Origin: an uncultured Draconibacterium sp.
GTDB taxonomy: Bacteria; Bacteroidota; Bacteroidia; Bacteroidales; Prolixibacteraceae
Assembly: GCF_963676735.1 (NCBI RefSeq)
Contig: NZ_OY781464.1
Span: 3,443,001-3,507,000 of the forward strand
Length of the DNA stretch: 64,000 nt
Direction of reading: 5' to 3'
Part shown: in pieces, positions 16,672 through 25,975 of the stretch
Layout: the number at the start of each line of letters is the position of its first letter
How positions within the stretch are numbered: position 1 is the stretch's first letter
The notes under the pieces: generated by a model
Databases searched by the model: none
The model's input: the letters and a program-made list of their open reading frames with translations, nothing else
Told to the model about the DNA's origin: nothing
Program-made: the position numbers and the translations under genes

Positions 16672-17403
16672 ATGAAATATAAACAACAATTATCCACCAA
16701 ATCATACTTTGTTAACCGATTTAAAAAACTCTCCACCTCCTTTCTTTTTTGGCAAATACAAGACATTGCCTGGGAACATGCCGAGCAACTGGGTTTTGGA
16801 TTTGACAACTTGAAAAAAGACAAGCAGTTTTGGGTGCTCTCGCGATTACTGGTGAAAATAAAACGACGCCCCAGCTGGGGAGAAAAATTTACAGTAGAAA
16901 CATGGCCCGTTGGCCTTGAAGGTCTGCTGGCTTTGCGCGATATCGAATTTATTGACGAAAAAGGAGAAAGTATCATTCAGGCCACCACCAGCTGGTTGGT
17001 ACTAGACCAGCAAACAAAACGTATTATTCGTTTAGAAGATCTTTACGAAATACCATCGAACACCGAGCGGGTTTTAAACCAGAGTGCGGGAAAAGTACGA
17101 CCACCAAAATCCGCTGAAGAGCTCATATTCTCGCCGGCCTTGTTTAACGAAATTGATGTAAACCAACATTTTAACAGCGGACGCTACCTGGAACGAATAA
17201 TCGACAGTTACGATTTTGACTTTCATGAAACAAACGAATTGACCGAATTTGAAGTAAATTTTGTGAAAGAAGGTATTCCGAGCGACCAGCTGGCGGTTAA
17301 GAAGCAAATAATTGATAAAAATAACCATATTTGTAGTGTAGTTCGCCAAAGCGACGGAGCCGATTTAATACGTGCCCGACTGGTTTGGAGCCTGCGGCAA
17401 TAG
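16672..17403 (+). CDS. Acyl-ACP thioesterase
   Basis: 243 residues, matching the bacterial FatA/FatB-type acyl-ACP thioesterase family with two hot-dog domains. The first hot-dog contains the FWVLSRLLVKIKRRPSWGE and TWP segments; the second contains EIDVNQHFNSGRYLERIID, with the conserved Asn-x-His of the active site, and ends in RARLVW. It would release free fatty acids from ACP in the cytosol. In anaerobic Bacteroidota this often feeds membrane or exported fatty acids. It is transcribed divergently from map and stands alone. Confidence 0.9.
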   Translation: MKYKQQLSTKSYFVNRFKKLSTSFLFWQIQDIAWEHAEQLGFGFDNLKKDKQFWVLSRLLVKIKRRPSWGEKFTVETWPVGLEGLLALRDIEFIDEKGESIIQATTSWLVLDQQTKRIIRLEDLYEIPSNTERVLNQSAGKVRPPKSAEELIFSPALFNEIDVNQHFNSGRYLERIIDSYDFDFHETNELTEFEVNFVKEGIPSDQLAVKKQIIDKNNHICSVVRQSDGADLIRARLVWSLRQ

Positions 17404-17607
17404 AGTTTACAACCAAACACCACATAAACATATTAGCGCTCTTTTTCTTTTTAAGAATAAGTAAGCCGGATTAAACAAAAAAAAATCAGGCAATTTCAAA
17501 CGTTTGCATTGATTTTTAGCTGCTTAATAAGAATTACTTATACTAACAAAAGCCAATAATTTAAAGATTATTTAAAACTTTAAACGGGCAATAAAAACTT
17601 AAAAAAG

Positions 17608-19746
17608 ATGAAGAGATTACTATTGATTTTTACACTGGCTATTAGTAGCCTGTTTGCTATGGCACACGAACTGAGTTCCCCCAACGGCAAAATGAAATTA
17701 TTGGTTGAATTACTCAACGGAACACCGACCTACCAACTACATCTAAATGAAAAAGCCATTATTAAACAAAGTAAGCTTGGGTTGGAACTTGCCAATAACC
17801 AATCGTTAATGAACGGATTTACAATTACCGATGTACAAACATCAAGCGTAAACGATACATGGAAACCGGTTTGGGGCGAGCAAAGCGAGATTAAAAATAA
17901 TTACAACGAACTGGCACTTACTCTGCAACAAAAAAGTACCAACATAAAAATCCTTCTACGTTTTCGTGTTTTTGATGATGGTTTAGGTTTTCGCTACGAG
18001 TTTCCGGAGCAGGAAAACCTGGTGTATTTTGTTGTTAAAGAAGAATGCACTGAGTTTGCCATGGCCGGCGACCACAAAGCCTGGTGGATTCCCGGAGACT
18101 ACGACACGCAAGAGTACGACTATACCACATCAAAACTTTCGGAAATAAGAGGCCTGATGGAGAAAGCTGTAACTCCCAATGCGTCGCAAACGCCAATTTC
18201 GGCAACAGCCGTTCAAACCGCGTTAATGATGAAAACCGATGATGGCTACTACATCAACCTACACGAAGCCGCTTTGCAGGACTACTCTTGCATGCATCTC
18301 GAACTGGATGATAAGAACATGGTATTTAAATCGGTTTTAACTCCCGATGCGGTAGGCAATATGGCGTATATGCAAACGCCATGCACCACTCCCTGGCGAA
18401 CCGTTATTGCCAGCAAAAATGCCGGCGACATTTTATTGTCGAACATAACGCTTAACCTAAACGAACCATGCGCATACGAAACAACCGACTGGATAAAACC
18501 GGTGAAATACATTGGCGTTTGGTGGGAAATGATTACAGGCAAAAGCTCGTGGGCTTATACCGACGAGGTTTTGAGCGTAAAACTGGGCGAAACTGATTTT
18601 ACACAAACCACGACCAACGGCCGGCATGCAGCTAACACCCAACATGTAAAAGACTACATTGATTTTGCCTCGGAACACGATTTTGATGCCGTTTTGGTTG
18701 AAGGCTGGAACGAAGGCTGGGAAGACTGGTTTGGCAAATCGAAAGACTTTGTTTTTGATTTTGTGACCCCCTACCCCGATTTTGATGTTGAAGTGCTGCG
18801 CGATTACGCCCAAAGTAAAAATGTTAAACTAATGATGCACCACGAAACATCGGGTTCGGTGCGCAATTACGAACGCCATATGGATACCGCCTACCAGTTT
18901 ATGGCAGAGAATAACTACAACTCGGTAAAAAGCGGCTATGTGGGCGACATTATTCCGCGCGGCGAGTACCATTATGGCCAGTGGATGGTTAACCACTACC
19001 TGCACGCTATTAAAAAAGCAGCCGACTATAAAATAATGGTGAATGCACATGAAGCGGTTCGGCCAACTGGTATGAGCAGAACCTATCCAAATTTAATAGG
19101 AAACGAATCGGCACGCGGAACTGAATACGAAGCCTTTGGAGGAAACAATGTTGACCACACAACAATTCTGCCATTTACCAGGCTTGTGGGAGGCCCCATG
19201 GATTACACACCGGGTATTTTCGAAACAAAGGTAAGTGTGTACAATCCGGATAACAATTCACAGGTGCGTACAACCATTGCACGCCAGCTGGCCTTGTATG
19301 TAACCATGTACAGCCCGCTACAAATGGCTGCCGACCTGCCTGAAACCTACAACAAACACCTTGATGCTTTTCAGTTTATAAAAGATGTGGCCGTTGATTG
19401 GGATAAAAGTCTGGTTTTGGAAGCCGAACCCGGCGATTTTATCACCTATGCACGTAAAGCTAAAAACAGCGAAAACTGGTTTGTAGGCCGAACTAACGAC
19501 GGCCAGGCACGCACTTCTGAAATCAGTTTTGATTTTCTGTCGGCCGATAAAAAATACATTGCCACCGTTTATGCCGATGCAAAAGATGCCCATTGGGAAA
19601 CAAATCCGAAAGCCTATGAGGTAAGAAAATACCAGGTTACCCGCAAGTCGAAACTAAAACAACTTTGCGCCCCCGGAGGTGGCTACGCCATTAGCCTTGT
19701 TCCGATTGAAGATAAAAATGAGCTGAAAGGCTTGAAAAAGTTGTAG
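17608..19746 (+). CDS. GH97 alpha-glucosidase (SusB-like, inverting type)
   Basis: 712 residues with a signal peptide cleaved near FAMAH. The three GH97 domains are present. Catalytic candidates match those known for SusB of Bacteroides in spacing: Glu413 (MMHHETSG), Glu482 (NAHEAVRP), Glu500 and Glu506 (GNESARGTE) correspond to SusB 439, 508, 526 and 532. This identifies the inverting, calcium-dependent subgroup acting on alpha-glucosides, not the retaining galactosidase subgroup. Expected location is periplasm. No SusC/SusD genes are nearby, so it is not in a visible polysaccharide utilisation locus. Confidence 0.93.
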   Translation: MKRLLLIFTLAISSLFAMAHELSSPNGKMKLLVELLNGTPTYQLHLNEKAIIKQSKLGLELANNQSLMNGFTITDVQTSSVNDTWKPVWGEQSEIKNNYNELALTLQQKSTNIKILLRFRVFDDGLGFRYEFPEQENLVYFVVKEECTEFAMAGDHKAWWIPGDYDTQEYDYTTSKLSEIRGLMEKAVTPNASQTPISATAVQTALMMKTDDGYYINLHEAALQDYSCMHLELDDKNMVFKSVLTPDAVGNMAYMQTPCTTPWRTVIASKNAGDILLSNITLNLNEPCAYETTDWIKPVKYIGVWWEMITGKSSWAYTDEVLSVKLGETDFTQTTTNGRHAANTQHVKDYIDFASEHDFDAVLVEGWNEGWEDWFGKSKDFVFDFVTPYPDFDVEVLRDYAQSKNVKLMMHHETSGSVRNYERHMDTAYQFMAENNYNSVKSGYVGDIIPRGEYHYGQWMVNHYLHAIKKAADYKIMVNAHEAVRPTGMSRTYPNLIGNESARGTEYEAFGGNNVDHTTILPFTRLVGGPMDYTPGIFETKVSVYNPDNNSQVRTTIARQLALYVTMYSPLQMAADLPETYNKHLDAFQFIKDVAVDWDKSLVLEAEPGDFITYARKAKNSENWFVGRTNDGQARTSEISFDFLSADKKYIATVYADAKDAHWETNPKAYEVRKYQVTRKSKLKQLCAPGGGYAISLVPIEDKNELKGLKKL

Positions 19747-19800
19747 AAAGCCAAAAAGCAATTGCAGCAGAGATAACTGATAATTTAATATGTCACGTAG

Positions 19801-19838
19801 AAAGGATTCTGTCTTTTACTCAGATAGAATCCTTTTTT
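19801..19838 (+). terminator. Intrinsic terminator of the GH97 gene
   Basis: AAAGGATTCT pairs with AGAATCCTTT, followed by TTTT. The rest of 19747-20019 shows nothing notable. Confidence 0.85.
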
Positions 19839-20019
19839 TGGCAAAACTTAGAAACTAAAATCGTCAAAAATAACCACAATGCAAAAAAGCTCTTGCACAA
19901 CATAATTGAAATTAAATACGTATTCTTTTCAATAAATGAACAATTGTGTATATTCAAGCGTATTTAGATTAATCAGAAGTGGTAGTTATGGACTTACTTC
20001 ATAAACACATTCTTTTTAA

Positions 20020-21942
20020 ATGAAAACGGGAAAAAACAAACGCTTTGAGGAACTGGGCATTAAGCGCTGGTCTTTATTCTTCAATGATGAAAGGACCGAA
20101 TCGAAATACCGTGAAGAGTATTTCAATAATTCCATTTATTCGTTTCGCCTGGCCTTTGTTATTGCCATTTTACTTTATGCCTTATTTGGTGTTTTAGATG
20201 TATACACCTCGGAACGGTTTATTAAAGAATTTTTTACCATACGTTATCTGGTAGTTATTCCTTTTCTCATTCTTGTTCTGGCAGCATCATACTTTCATTT
20301 CTTCAAGAAAACATGGCAATATTTCACACTATCGGCTTATATTGTGGGAGGTAGCGGCATTGCCATCATGCTTCTACTTAACCCCTCTAATCTATATTAT
20401 TACGGCGGGTTATTTCTGATTTTCATTGCAGGTTATTTCTTTATTCATTTACATTATTTGTATGCTATTTGTGCAGGATTGGTGGTTATCTTTTGTTACA
20501 ACATTGCTCCTTTCTTCTCAGCTTCTTTGCAACACCTCAGTATTGAATATCAACTCATAAGCAATACATTTTTTATTTCAGCCAACCTTATTGCGGCCGT
20601 TGCTTTATACAACAACCAGCTAGTTGCGCGTACCGAGTTCTATCAACGCAGGCTTTTGTCGATGCAGCAAATGCGCATTAAAAATATAAATGAGAACCTT
20701 GAAAAGAAAGTTGCTGAGCGCACTGAACTTCTGAATAACAGAAACAAAGCCCTTAAAGAGGAAATAGACTACCGAAAAAGCATTGAAGAGAAATTATTGG
20801 TAGCAAAAGAACAAGCCGAAGAGAGCGACAGATTAAAAACAGCATTTCTGGCGAATATGAGTCATGAAATCCGAACACCAATGAATGGTATCATCGGTTT
20901 TTTGGATATGATTGCAGACCCCCAGATAAGCCAGAACGAACGTGAACAATACCTTGATATTGTAAAGCAAAGTGGAAACCGACTGCTTCAAACCATTAAT
21001 GATATAGTTGAGATTTCAAAAATAGAAGCCGGGGAATTGCAGGAAAATATAGCACCGGTAAATATTGGCGATACTTTTAGTTATCTCAACGATTTTTTTG
21101 CCCCGAAAGCACAATTGAAAAACTTAGCTATTAAATTCAAAAACGGCTGTAGCGATACTACAATAATGACCGACAGCAATAAACTGGAATCGATTTTAAC
21201 GAACCTGATAAATAACGCTATTAAATTTACCGAATACGGAAGCATCGAAATAGGAGTTACTCCACAAAATGATGTTCTGGAGTTTTATGTAAAAGATACC
21301 GGACAAGGTATTCCGGCTGATCGCCAAAAAGCTATTTTTGACCGTTTTGTACAAGCTGATTTAAGCTTAACCCGGGGACATGAAGGAACCGGTTTAGGAT
21401 TATCAATTGCAAAAGCCTACACCGAAGCTTTGGGTGGTACAATTTGGATCCAATCTGAAGCCGGCAAAGGAACTACCTTCTTTTTTACAATAGCGTTAGT
21501 CTTTGGCGACCATCAAACCAATGTAACAAGACCAGAATTAAAAAACACCCCAAATGCTATACCTCAGGAAAATATAAGAATACTGGTAGCAGAAGACGAT
21601 GCCGTTAGCTTTAACCTGATCAGGTCAATTCTGAGCCCCAGGAAATACGAGATAATACATGCGAAGAACGGCCGTGAAGCCGTGCAATTATTTACCGAAA
21701 AACACGACGAGATTGCATTGATACTTATGGATTTAAAAATGCCACAAATGGATGGAATTGAAGCAACACGCCGAATCCGGGAATTAAATAATACCATTCC
21801 GATTATTGCCCAAACAGCTTTTGCTCTATCCGGCGATAAAGAACTGGCACTTGAGGCAGGGTGTAATGATTATTTGGCAAAGCCCATCAAAAGAAATGAA
21901 TTGCAAAATAAAATCAGTCAATTTTTCACCCGAAAAAAATAA
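20020..21942 (+). CDS. Hybrid sensor histidine kinase/response regulator
   Basis: 640 residues. About six membrane-spanning helices occupy residues 40-210 with no large periplasmic loop. A coiled coil follows (KNINENLEKKVAERTELLNNRNKALKEEI starts near 223). The HisKA domain has His282 (NMSHEIRTPMNG), the HATPase domain has NLINNAIKFTE and GTGLGLSIAKAY, and a C-terminal receiver has the acidic pocket AEDDA, Asp571 (LMDLKMPQMDG) and the Lys of LAKPIK. No output domain, so signalling must go on by phosphotransfer. The stimulus is unknown; it stands alone between GH97 and miaA. Confidence 0.93.
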   Translation: MKTGKNKRFEELGIKRWSLFFNDERTESKYREEYFNNSIYSFRLAFVIAILLYALFGVLDVYTSERFIKEFFTIRYLVVIPFLILVLAASYFHFFKKTWQYFTLSAYIVGGSGIAIMLLLNPSNLYYYGGLFLIFIAGYFFIHLHYLYAICAGLVVIFCYNIAPFFSASLQHLSIEYQLISNTFFISANLIAAVALYNNQLVARTEFYQRRLLSMQQMRIKNINENLEKKVAERTELLNNRNKALKEEIDYRKSIEEKLLVAKEQAEESDRLKTAFLANMSHEIRTPMNGIIGFLDMIADPQISQNEREQYLDIVKQSGNRLLQTINDIVEISKIEAGELQENIAPVNIGDTFSYLNDFFAPKAQLKNLAIKFKNGCSDTTIMTDSNKLESILTNLINNAIKFTEYGSIEIGVTPQNDVLEFYVKDTGQGIPADRQKAIFDRFVQADLSLTRGHEGTGLGLSIAKAYTEALGGTIWIQSEAGKGTTFFFTIALVFGDHQTNVTRPELKNTPNAIPQENIRILVAEDDAVSFNLIRSILSPRKYEIIHAKNGREAVQLFTEKHDEIALILMDLKMPQMDGIEATRRIRELNNTIPIIAQTAFALSGDKELALEAGCNDYLAKPIKRNELQNKISQFFTRKK

Positions 21943-21944
21943 AT

Positions 21945-22124
21945 CTATTTTAATTGGTATTCTTTTTTTAATACCCTGCGTTCGTTTTCGCTCAACGACT
22001 TCATGTATCCTTTCCAGCCCGGACACCAGTTAATGTGCCACCTCCAAAACCTTCCGGCAAACGATTTTGGTTTTGCTTCGTATTTGGCACGCAATTTACA
22101 GTTTTCACAATTTGATTCGGCCAT
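21945..22124 (-). CDS. Small Cys-containing conserved protein
   Basis: A 59-residue product, MAESNCENCKLRAKYEAKPK followed by a basic, Trp-rich stretch (GRFWRWHINWCPGWKGYMKSL). Cys6, Cys9 and Cys34 with nearby His could bind a metal. It ends 3 bp beyond the stop of the convergent histidine kinase gene and starts 35 bp before the miaA stop, so it may be read through from miaA. No family recognised, but the compact, information-rich composition looks conserved rather than random. Confidence 0.7.
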   Translation of the reverse strand: MAESNCENCKLRAKYEAKPKSFAGRFWRWHINWCPGWKGYMKSLSENERRVLKKEYQLK

Positions 22125-22159
22125 AGTTGCTGGGTTTAAATAGTTGATTTGCTGATCCT

Positions 22160-23077
22160 TTAAATTTTTAATAATGCATTAATCTGCTCTACCTTTTCTT
22201 CCATAGGCAAATGCCCGTTTATCCAGTGGATTTTTGTTCCCCGCTTTTCCATTCCTCGAAACCAGGTCATCTGGCGTTTGGCAAACTGATGAATCGCAAT
22301 CTCAAGCTTACGGAACATTTCATCAAAACTCAATTCACCAATTAAATGGAGGGTAAGAAATTTGTATTCAAGTCCGTAATAAATTAATTGCTCCGGGCTT
22401 AAACCCAAGTCGAGCAAGGTTTGCACCTCATCAAGCATCCCCTCGTCAAGGCGCTGTTTTAGGCGGGTAGTAATGCGTTGGCGACGTATCTCACGGTCAA
22501 AATCAATACCAACATTTAAGCTGCTAATTTCGGGCATAGCCGAATCTTCTATCGGATTTTCGGCATAATATTTTTCAATTTCAATTGCCCGAATGGCTCT
22601 TCGATCGGTTTCCACATCAGTATCGTTGTGCAAATCGGGTTTTAACTTTTTCAGAATATCGGTGAGTTCTTCCAGCGTTTTGCCTTCCAGCTCTTTGCGT
22701 AATTCCTTATTCGGTGGCACCTCAATTAAACGGTAATTCTTTAACACAGCCTCCAGGTACAAACCACTTCCTCCACACAATACCGGAAACTTCTTCCGTG
22801 AAACAATGTCATTAAAAACTTTTATAAAATCGGTTTGAAAGCGGTACACATTGTAGTGTTCTCCGGCATTTTCGATATCAACCAAATGCGAAGGAACTTC
22901 CCGGCCATTCACAAAATAATCTTCCAGGTCTTTGCCGGTGCCTAAATCCATACCGCGGTACACCTGCCGGGAATCTGCTGAAATTACTTCACCATTGTAT
23001 TGTGCTGCAAAATGTGCAGCAAGTCCTGTTTTTCCGGTGGCCGTTGGCCCTAATATGCTTACTAAATTGTAGGTCAA
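22160..23077 (-). CDS. miaA: tRNA dimethylallyltransferase
   Basis: 305 residues. Transfers the dimethylallyl group to A37 of tRNAs reading UNN codons. The P-loop GPTATGKT is at residues 10-17, then SADSRQVYRGMDLGTGK, the substrate loop CGGSGLYLEAVL, DRRAIRAIE and QFAKRQMTWFRG. The start is a TTG at 23077: a TAA lies in frame just upstream and no ATG precedes the P-loop. Bacteroidota usually have two MiaA paralogues; this looks like the shorter, more divergent form. Product location is cytosol. Confidence 0.93.
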   Translation of the reverse strand: MTYNLVSILGPTATGKTGLAAHFAAQYNGEVISADSRQVYRGMDLGTGKDLEDYFVNGREVPSHLVDIENAGEHYNVYRFQTDFIKVFNDIVSRKKFPVLCGGSGLYLEAVLKNYRLIEVPPNKELRKELEGKTLEELTDILKKLKPDLHNDTDVETDRRAIRAIEIEKYYAENPIEDSAMPEISSLNVGIDFDREIRRQRITTRLKQRLDEGMLDEVQTLLDLGLSPEQLIYYGLEYKFLTLHLIGELSFDEMFRKLEIAIHQFAKRQMTWFRGMEKRGTKIHWINGHLPMEEKVEQINALLKI

Positions 23078-23194
23078 AACAAAAAATATTTAGGTGCAAA
23101 TTAACGAAATATTAGTGGCTTAACCATTTTTAATTTACTTTCTAAATATTTTAATAATTATTGTCGATTTAATTAAATTAATTGAGAATTTAAT

Positions 23195-23202
23195 TAATTT
23201 TG
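23195..23202 (+). promoter_or_regulatory. -7-like box TAATTTTG before cutC
   Basis: Perfect TAnnTTTG. If used, transcription starts near 23209, past the TTG at 23200, which favours the GTG at 23233 as cutC start. Confidence 0.35.
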
Positions 23203-23232
23203 AAACCTTTCGCGACTAAAAAAAAGAAGACA

Positions 23233-23856
23233 GTGATAAAAGAAGCTTGTGTTGAATCGTTTGAAGAAGCAAAGCGGGCGCAGGAACAAGGTGCCGATAG
23301 AGTAGAGCTGTGCTCCGACCTGGCCAATGATGGACTAACACCAACAATGCGAGATCTGCAAAAAGCATGTTCGCTCCTTGCTATTCCGGTAATGGTTATG
23401 GTGAGGCCCCGAAAAGGGAACTTTGTGTATTCACCGCATGAAATAAGCGAAATGAAGCAGGCGATTGACAAGGCAAAAAATGCCGGCGCCCATGGTGTTG
23501 TTTTGGGTATGCTCAGGCCTGACAATAAAATCGATGCCAAAAACACCCGCATGCTGGCAGAATATGCGCTGCCACTTCCGGTTACCTTTCATAAAGCAAT
23601 TGATGAAATGGATGACCCCGTTGAAGGCGTAAGGGTATTAAAAACCATTCCGAATGTAAAACGAATACTTACATCGGGCGGGAAACCAACAGCCCTGAAA
23701 GGACTGGAAACCATCAGACAAATGATCGCTGAAGCTGAAGGAAAAATAATCATGCTTGTTGCGGGGAAAGTACTGGACACGAATGTAAGCAAGATACAGA
23801 AACTCACCGGAACGAACGAATTACATGGACGCCGAATTGTTGGCGAACTGCTGTAA
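23233..23856 (+). CDS. cutC: CutC family protein (copper homeostasis type)
   Basis: A TIM-barrel protein with the CutC signatures IKEACVESFEEAKRAQEQGADRVELCSDL near the start, VMVRPRKGNFVYS, and TFHKAIDEM. There is no ATG start. The frame extends to a TTG at 23200, but GTG 23233 gives an N-terminus like other CutC proteins and lies after the -7-like box. The role in copper handling is historically assigned and disputed; the biochemical reaction is not established. It precedes a GH29 gene by 40 bp, so the two may be co-transcribed. Confidence 0.9.
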   Translation: MIKEACVESFEEAKRAQEQGADRVELCSDLANDGLTPTMRDLQKACSLLAIPVMVMVRPRKGNFVYSPHEISEMKQAIDKAKNAGAHGVVLGMLRPDNKIDAKNTRMLAEYALPLPVTFHKAIDEMDDPVEGVRVLKTIPNVKRILTSGGKPTALKGLETIRQMIAEAEGKIIMLVAGKVLDTNVSKIQKLTGTNELHGRRIVGELL

Positions 23857-23896
23857 AAAGATAACATCAACATATAACTTATTAGGATTTTTAAAA

Positions 23897-25375
23897 ATGA
23901 AGAAATTAATTTTGTTTATACCCGTTTTTCTGGCATTTATGGCAAATGCCCAGTTAGAACATGAAATTACCGACTATGTGTGGCCAACCGACGAAGCCGT
24001 TTTGGAAAAACTGGAAGATTGGCAGGATTTAAAATTTGGACTGCTGATGCACTGGGGCAGTTACAGCCAGTGGGGAATTGTTGAATCGTGGAGTATTTGC
24101 CCCGAAGATTACGGCTGGTGTGAACGAAAAAAAGGCAGCAACCCGAAAGATTATTTTACTTATAAAAAAGAATACGAAAACCTCAAATTATCATTCAACC
24201 CAACGGGTTTTAATCCTGACAGATGGGCTAAAGCAGCCGCCGGCGCCGGAATGAAATATGTGGTATTTACCACCAAACACCACGATGGCTTTTGCATGTT
24301 CGATTCGAAATATACCGATTACAAAGTTACCAGCACCGAGTGCCCTTTTAGTGCAAATCCAAAAGCAAATATTACCAAAGAAGTTTTTGATGCTTTTCGC
24401 GAAGAAGGATTATGGGCTGGAGCCTATTTTTCGAAACCCGACTGGAACAGCCCCTATTACTGGGACCCCAAATTCCCGCCTTTCGACAGAAACGTAAACT
24501 ACGACCCGGCATTATATCCGGAGCAATGGGAAAAATTTGTGGAATTTACCCAAAACCAGATTATGGAATTAATGAGCGATTACGGAAAAATAGACATCCT
24601 CTGGTTAGACGGTGGCTGGGTTTCGAAAAAATCGCCCGAGCAAGTGGAAGCCTACTACAAACACGTGGCTGAAAACGAGAAATCGGGGTTTCCGAAATCG
24701 CGTGCCGTAAACCAGGACATCCGCATGGACGAAATTGCAGCCAAAGCCCGCGAAAAACAACCCGGATTAATTGTGGTTGACCGCGCAGTTAAAGGCCCTA
24801 ACCAAAATTACCTTACGCCCGAAAACAAGGTGCCCGAAACACAATTGCCCTACCCCTGGGAAAGCTGTATTATTGCAGGAGGTGGCTGGTCGTGGGTACC
24901 CGATGCGAAATTTATGACCCCAAAACAAGCTATACACATGCTGATTGACATTGTAGCCAAAGGCGGAAACTTGCTGTACAACATTGCCCCGGGTCCCGAT
25001 GGCAAATGGCCTGAAGGTGCCTACGCCTTGCTGGAAGAAATGGGCGAATGGATTGATGTAAACAGCGAAGCCATTTATGCTACCCGCGCTATTGCCCCTT
25101 ATAAAACCGACAATATTTGTCTCAGCCAGCAAAAAGATACAAAAGCAGTTTATGCCATTTATTTAGAGCAAGAAGACGGTAGTGGTTTACCCGAATCGTT
25201 TACCGTAAAAGGAGTTAAAGCAGCTAAAAATGCCAAACTTAGCCTGCTGGGTGCAAAAGGCAACTTAAAATGGCAAAATACCGGCGACGGTGTAAAAGTT
25301 TTCGTGCCGGCTGGCCTACGCAAAAACCTGCCTTGCCAATTGGCATGGGCGGTAAAAATATCAGCGGTAGAATAA
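23897..25375 (+). CDS. GH29 alpha-L-fucosidase, secreted
   Basis: About 492 residues from ATG 23897, which starts a signal peptide (MKKLILFIPVFLAFMANAQ); the frame extends upstream into cutC but those codons are not needed. GH29 motifs: KFGLLMHWGSYS, YVVFTTKHHDGFCMFDS and the nucleophile Asp238 in DILWLDGGW. The acid/base residue is not obvious, as is common in this family. The protein removes alpha-L-fucose from glycans, probably in the periplasm. The C-terminal ~100 residues form the small beta-sandwich. It is the first of two GH29 genes in this window. Confidence 0.92.
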   Translation: MKKLILFIPVFLAFMANAQLEHEITDYVWPTDEAVLEKLEDWQDLKFGLLMHWGSYSQWGIVESWSICPEDYGWCERKKGSNPKDYFTYKKEYENLKLSFNPTGFNPDRWAKAAAGAGMKYVVFTTKHHDGFCMFDSKYTDYKVTSTECPFSANPKANITKEVFDAFREEGLWAGAYFSKPDWNSPYYWDPKFPPFDRNVNYDPALYPEQWEKFVEFTQNQIMELMSDYGKIDILWLDGGWVSKKSPEQVEAYYKHVAENEKSGFPKSRAVNQDIRMDEIAAKAREKQPGLIVVDRAVKGPNQNYLTPENKVPETQLPYPWESCIIAGGGWSWVPDAKFMTPKQAIHMLIDIVAKGGNLLYNIAPGPDGKWPEGAYALLEEMGEWIDVNSEAIYATRAIAPYKTDNICLSQQKDTKAVYAIYLEQEDGSGLPESFTVKGVKAAKNAKLSLLGAKGNLKWQNTGDGVKVFVPAGLRKNLPCQLAWAVKISAVE

Positions 25376-25406
25376 CCTGCATCTATTCCAATGTTATGGA
25401 GTTAGG

Positions 25407-25437
25407 CCTTCAAGGTTTTTGAAACCCTGAAGGTTTT
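25407..25437 (+). terminator. Intrinsic terminator of the GH29 gene
   Basis: CCTTCAAGGTTT pairs with AAACCCTGAAGG (one mismatch), loop TTG, followed by TTTT. Confidence 0.7.
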
Positions 25438-25468
25438 AAAACAAAATGCATCGAAACGGAAAAAACGG

Positions 25469-25509
25469 GGGCGAAATGCAATCATACATGGTTATGTCGC
25501 ATTTCGCCC
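25469..25509. repeat. 11-bp inverted repeat
   Basis: GGGCGAAATGC (25469-25479) and GCATTTCGCCC (25499-25509), perfect arms with a 19-nt loop, overlapping the first units of the 20/21-bp array. Confidence 0.7.
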
Positions 25510-25629
25510 TGGTTTTTTCTAGCCCGCAGTAGTTTTTTCCGTTCCGCCATCGTTATACCTCATTCCGCTGCAGTTTTTTCCATTTCGCCATGGTTATACT
25601 TCATTCCGCCATGGTTTTTTCCATTTCTG
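25486..25629. repeat. 20/21-bp imperfect tandem array, 7 units
   Basis: Units start at 25486, 25507, 25527, 25547, 25568, 25588 and 25609. Two types alternate irregularly: a 21-bp type with GGTTATAC and CATTCCG, and a mostly 20-bp type with GTTTTTTCC. Unit starts usually read CCATGG. The remaining DNA to the SulP gene (25630-25975) is AT-rich with a small CCAGC/GCTGG hairpin at 25929-25943; I see no gene in it. Confidence 0.75.
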
Positions 25630-25975
25630 TGGGGTTTGCGCAAAAATGCAATGTGGCAAACTTATTTCTGGTGGCCTTTCACAAATAATTCACTGAAATT
25701 AACAAGGTACCAACACCACAACATAAAAAGCCGCTAAAAAACGCCGGCACTTTACCCCAACATTAACAATCGGCACGAACAATATGCTCTACAACATGTT
25801 TATAGGAAATTGACCTATTTTCGCGCGCTGTAATTGAAAACAGAGCAGTGAATAATCTTTTTTTTAATTTTTAATTAATAATCCTCCGGAATGAGACTCA
25901 AGGCAATTACCCATAAAAATTGTCTTTTCCAGCGAAATGCTGGAGCCTCCACCTTTCCGGTTTTCAATCCATTGT

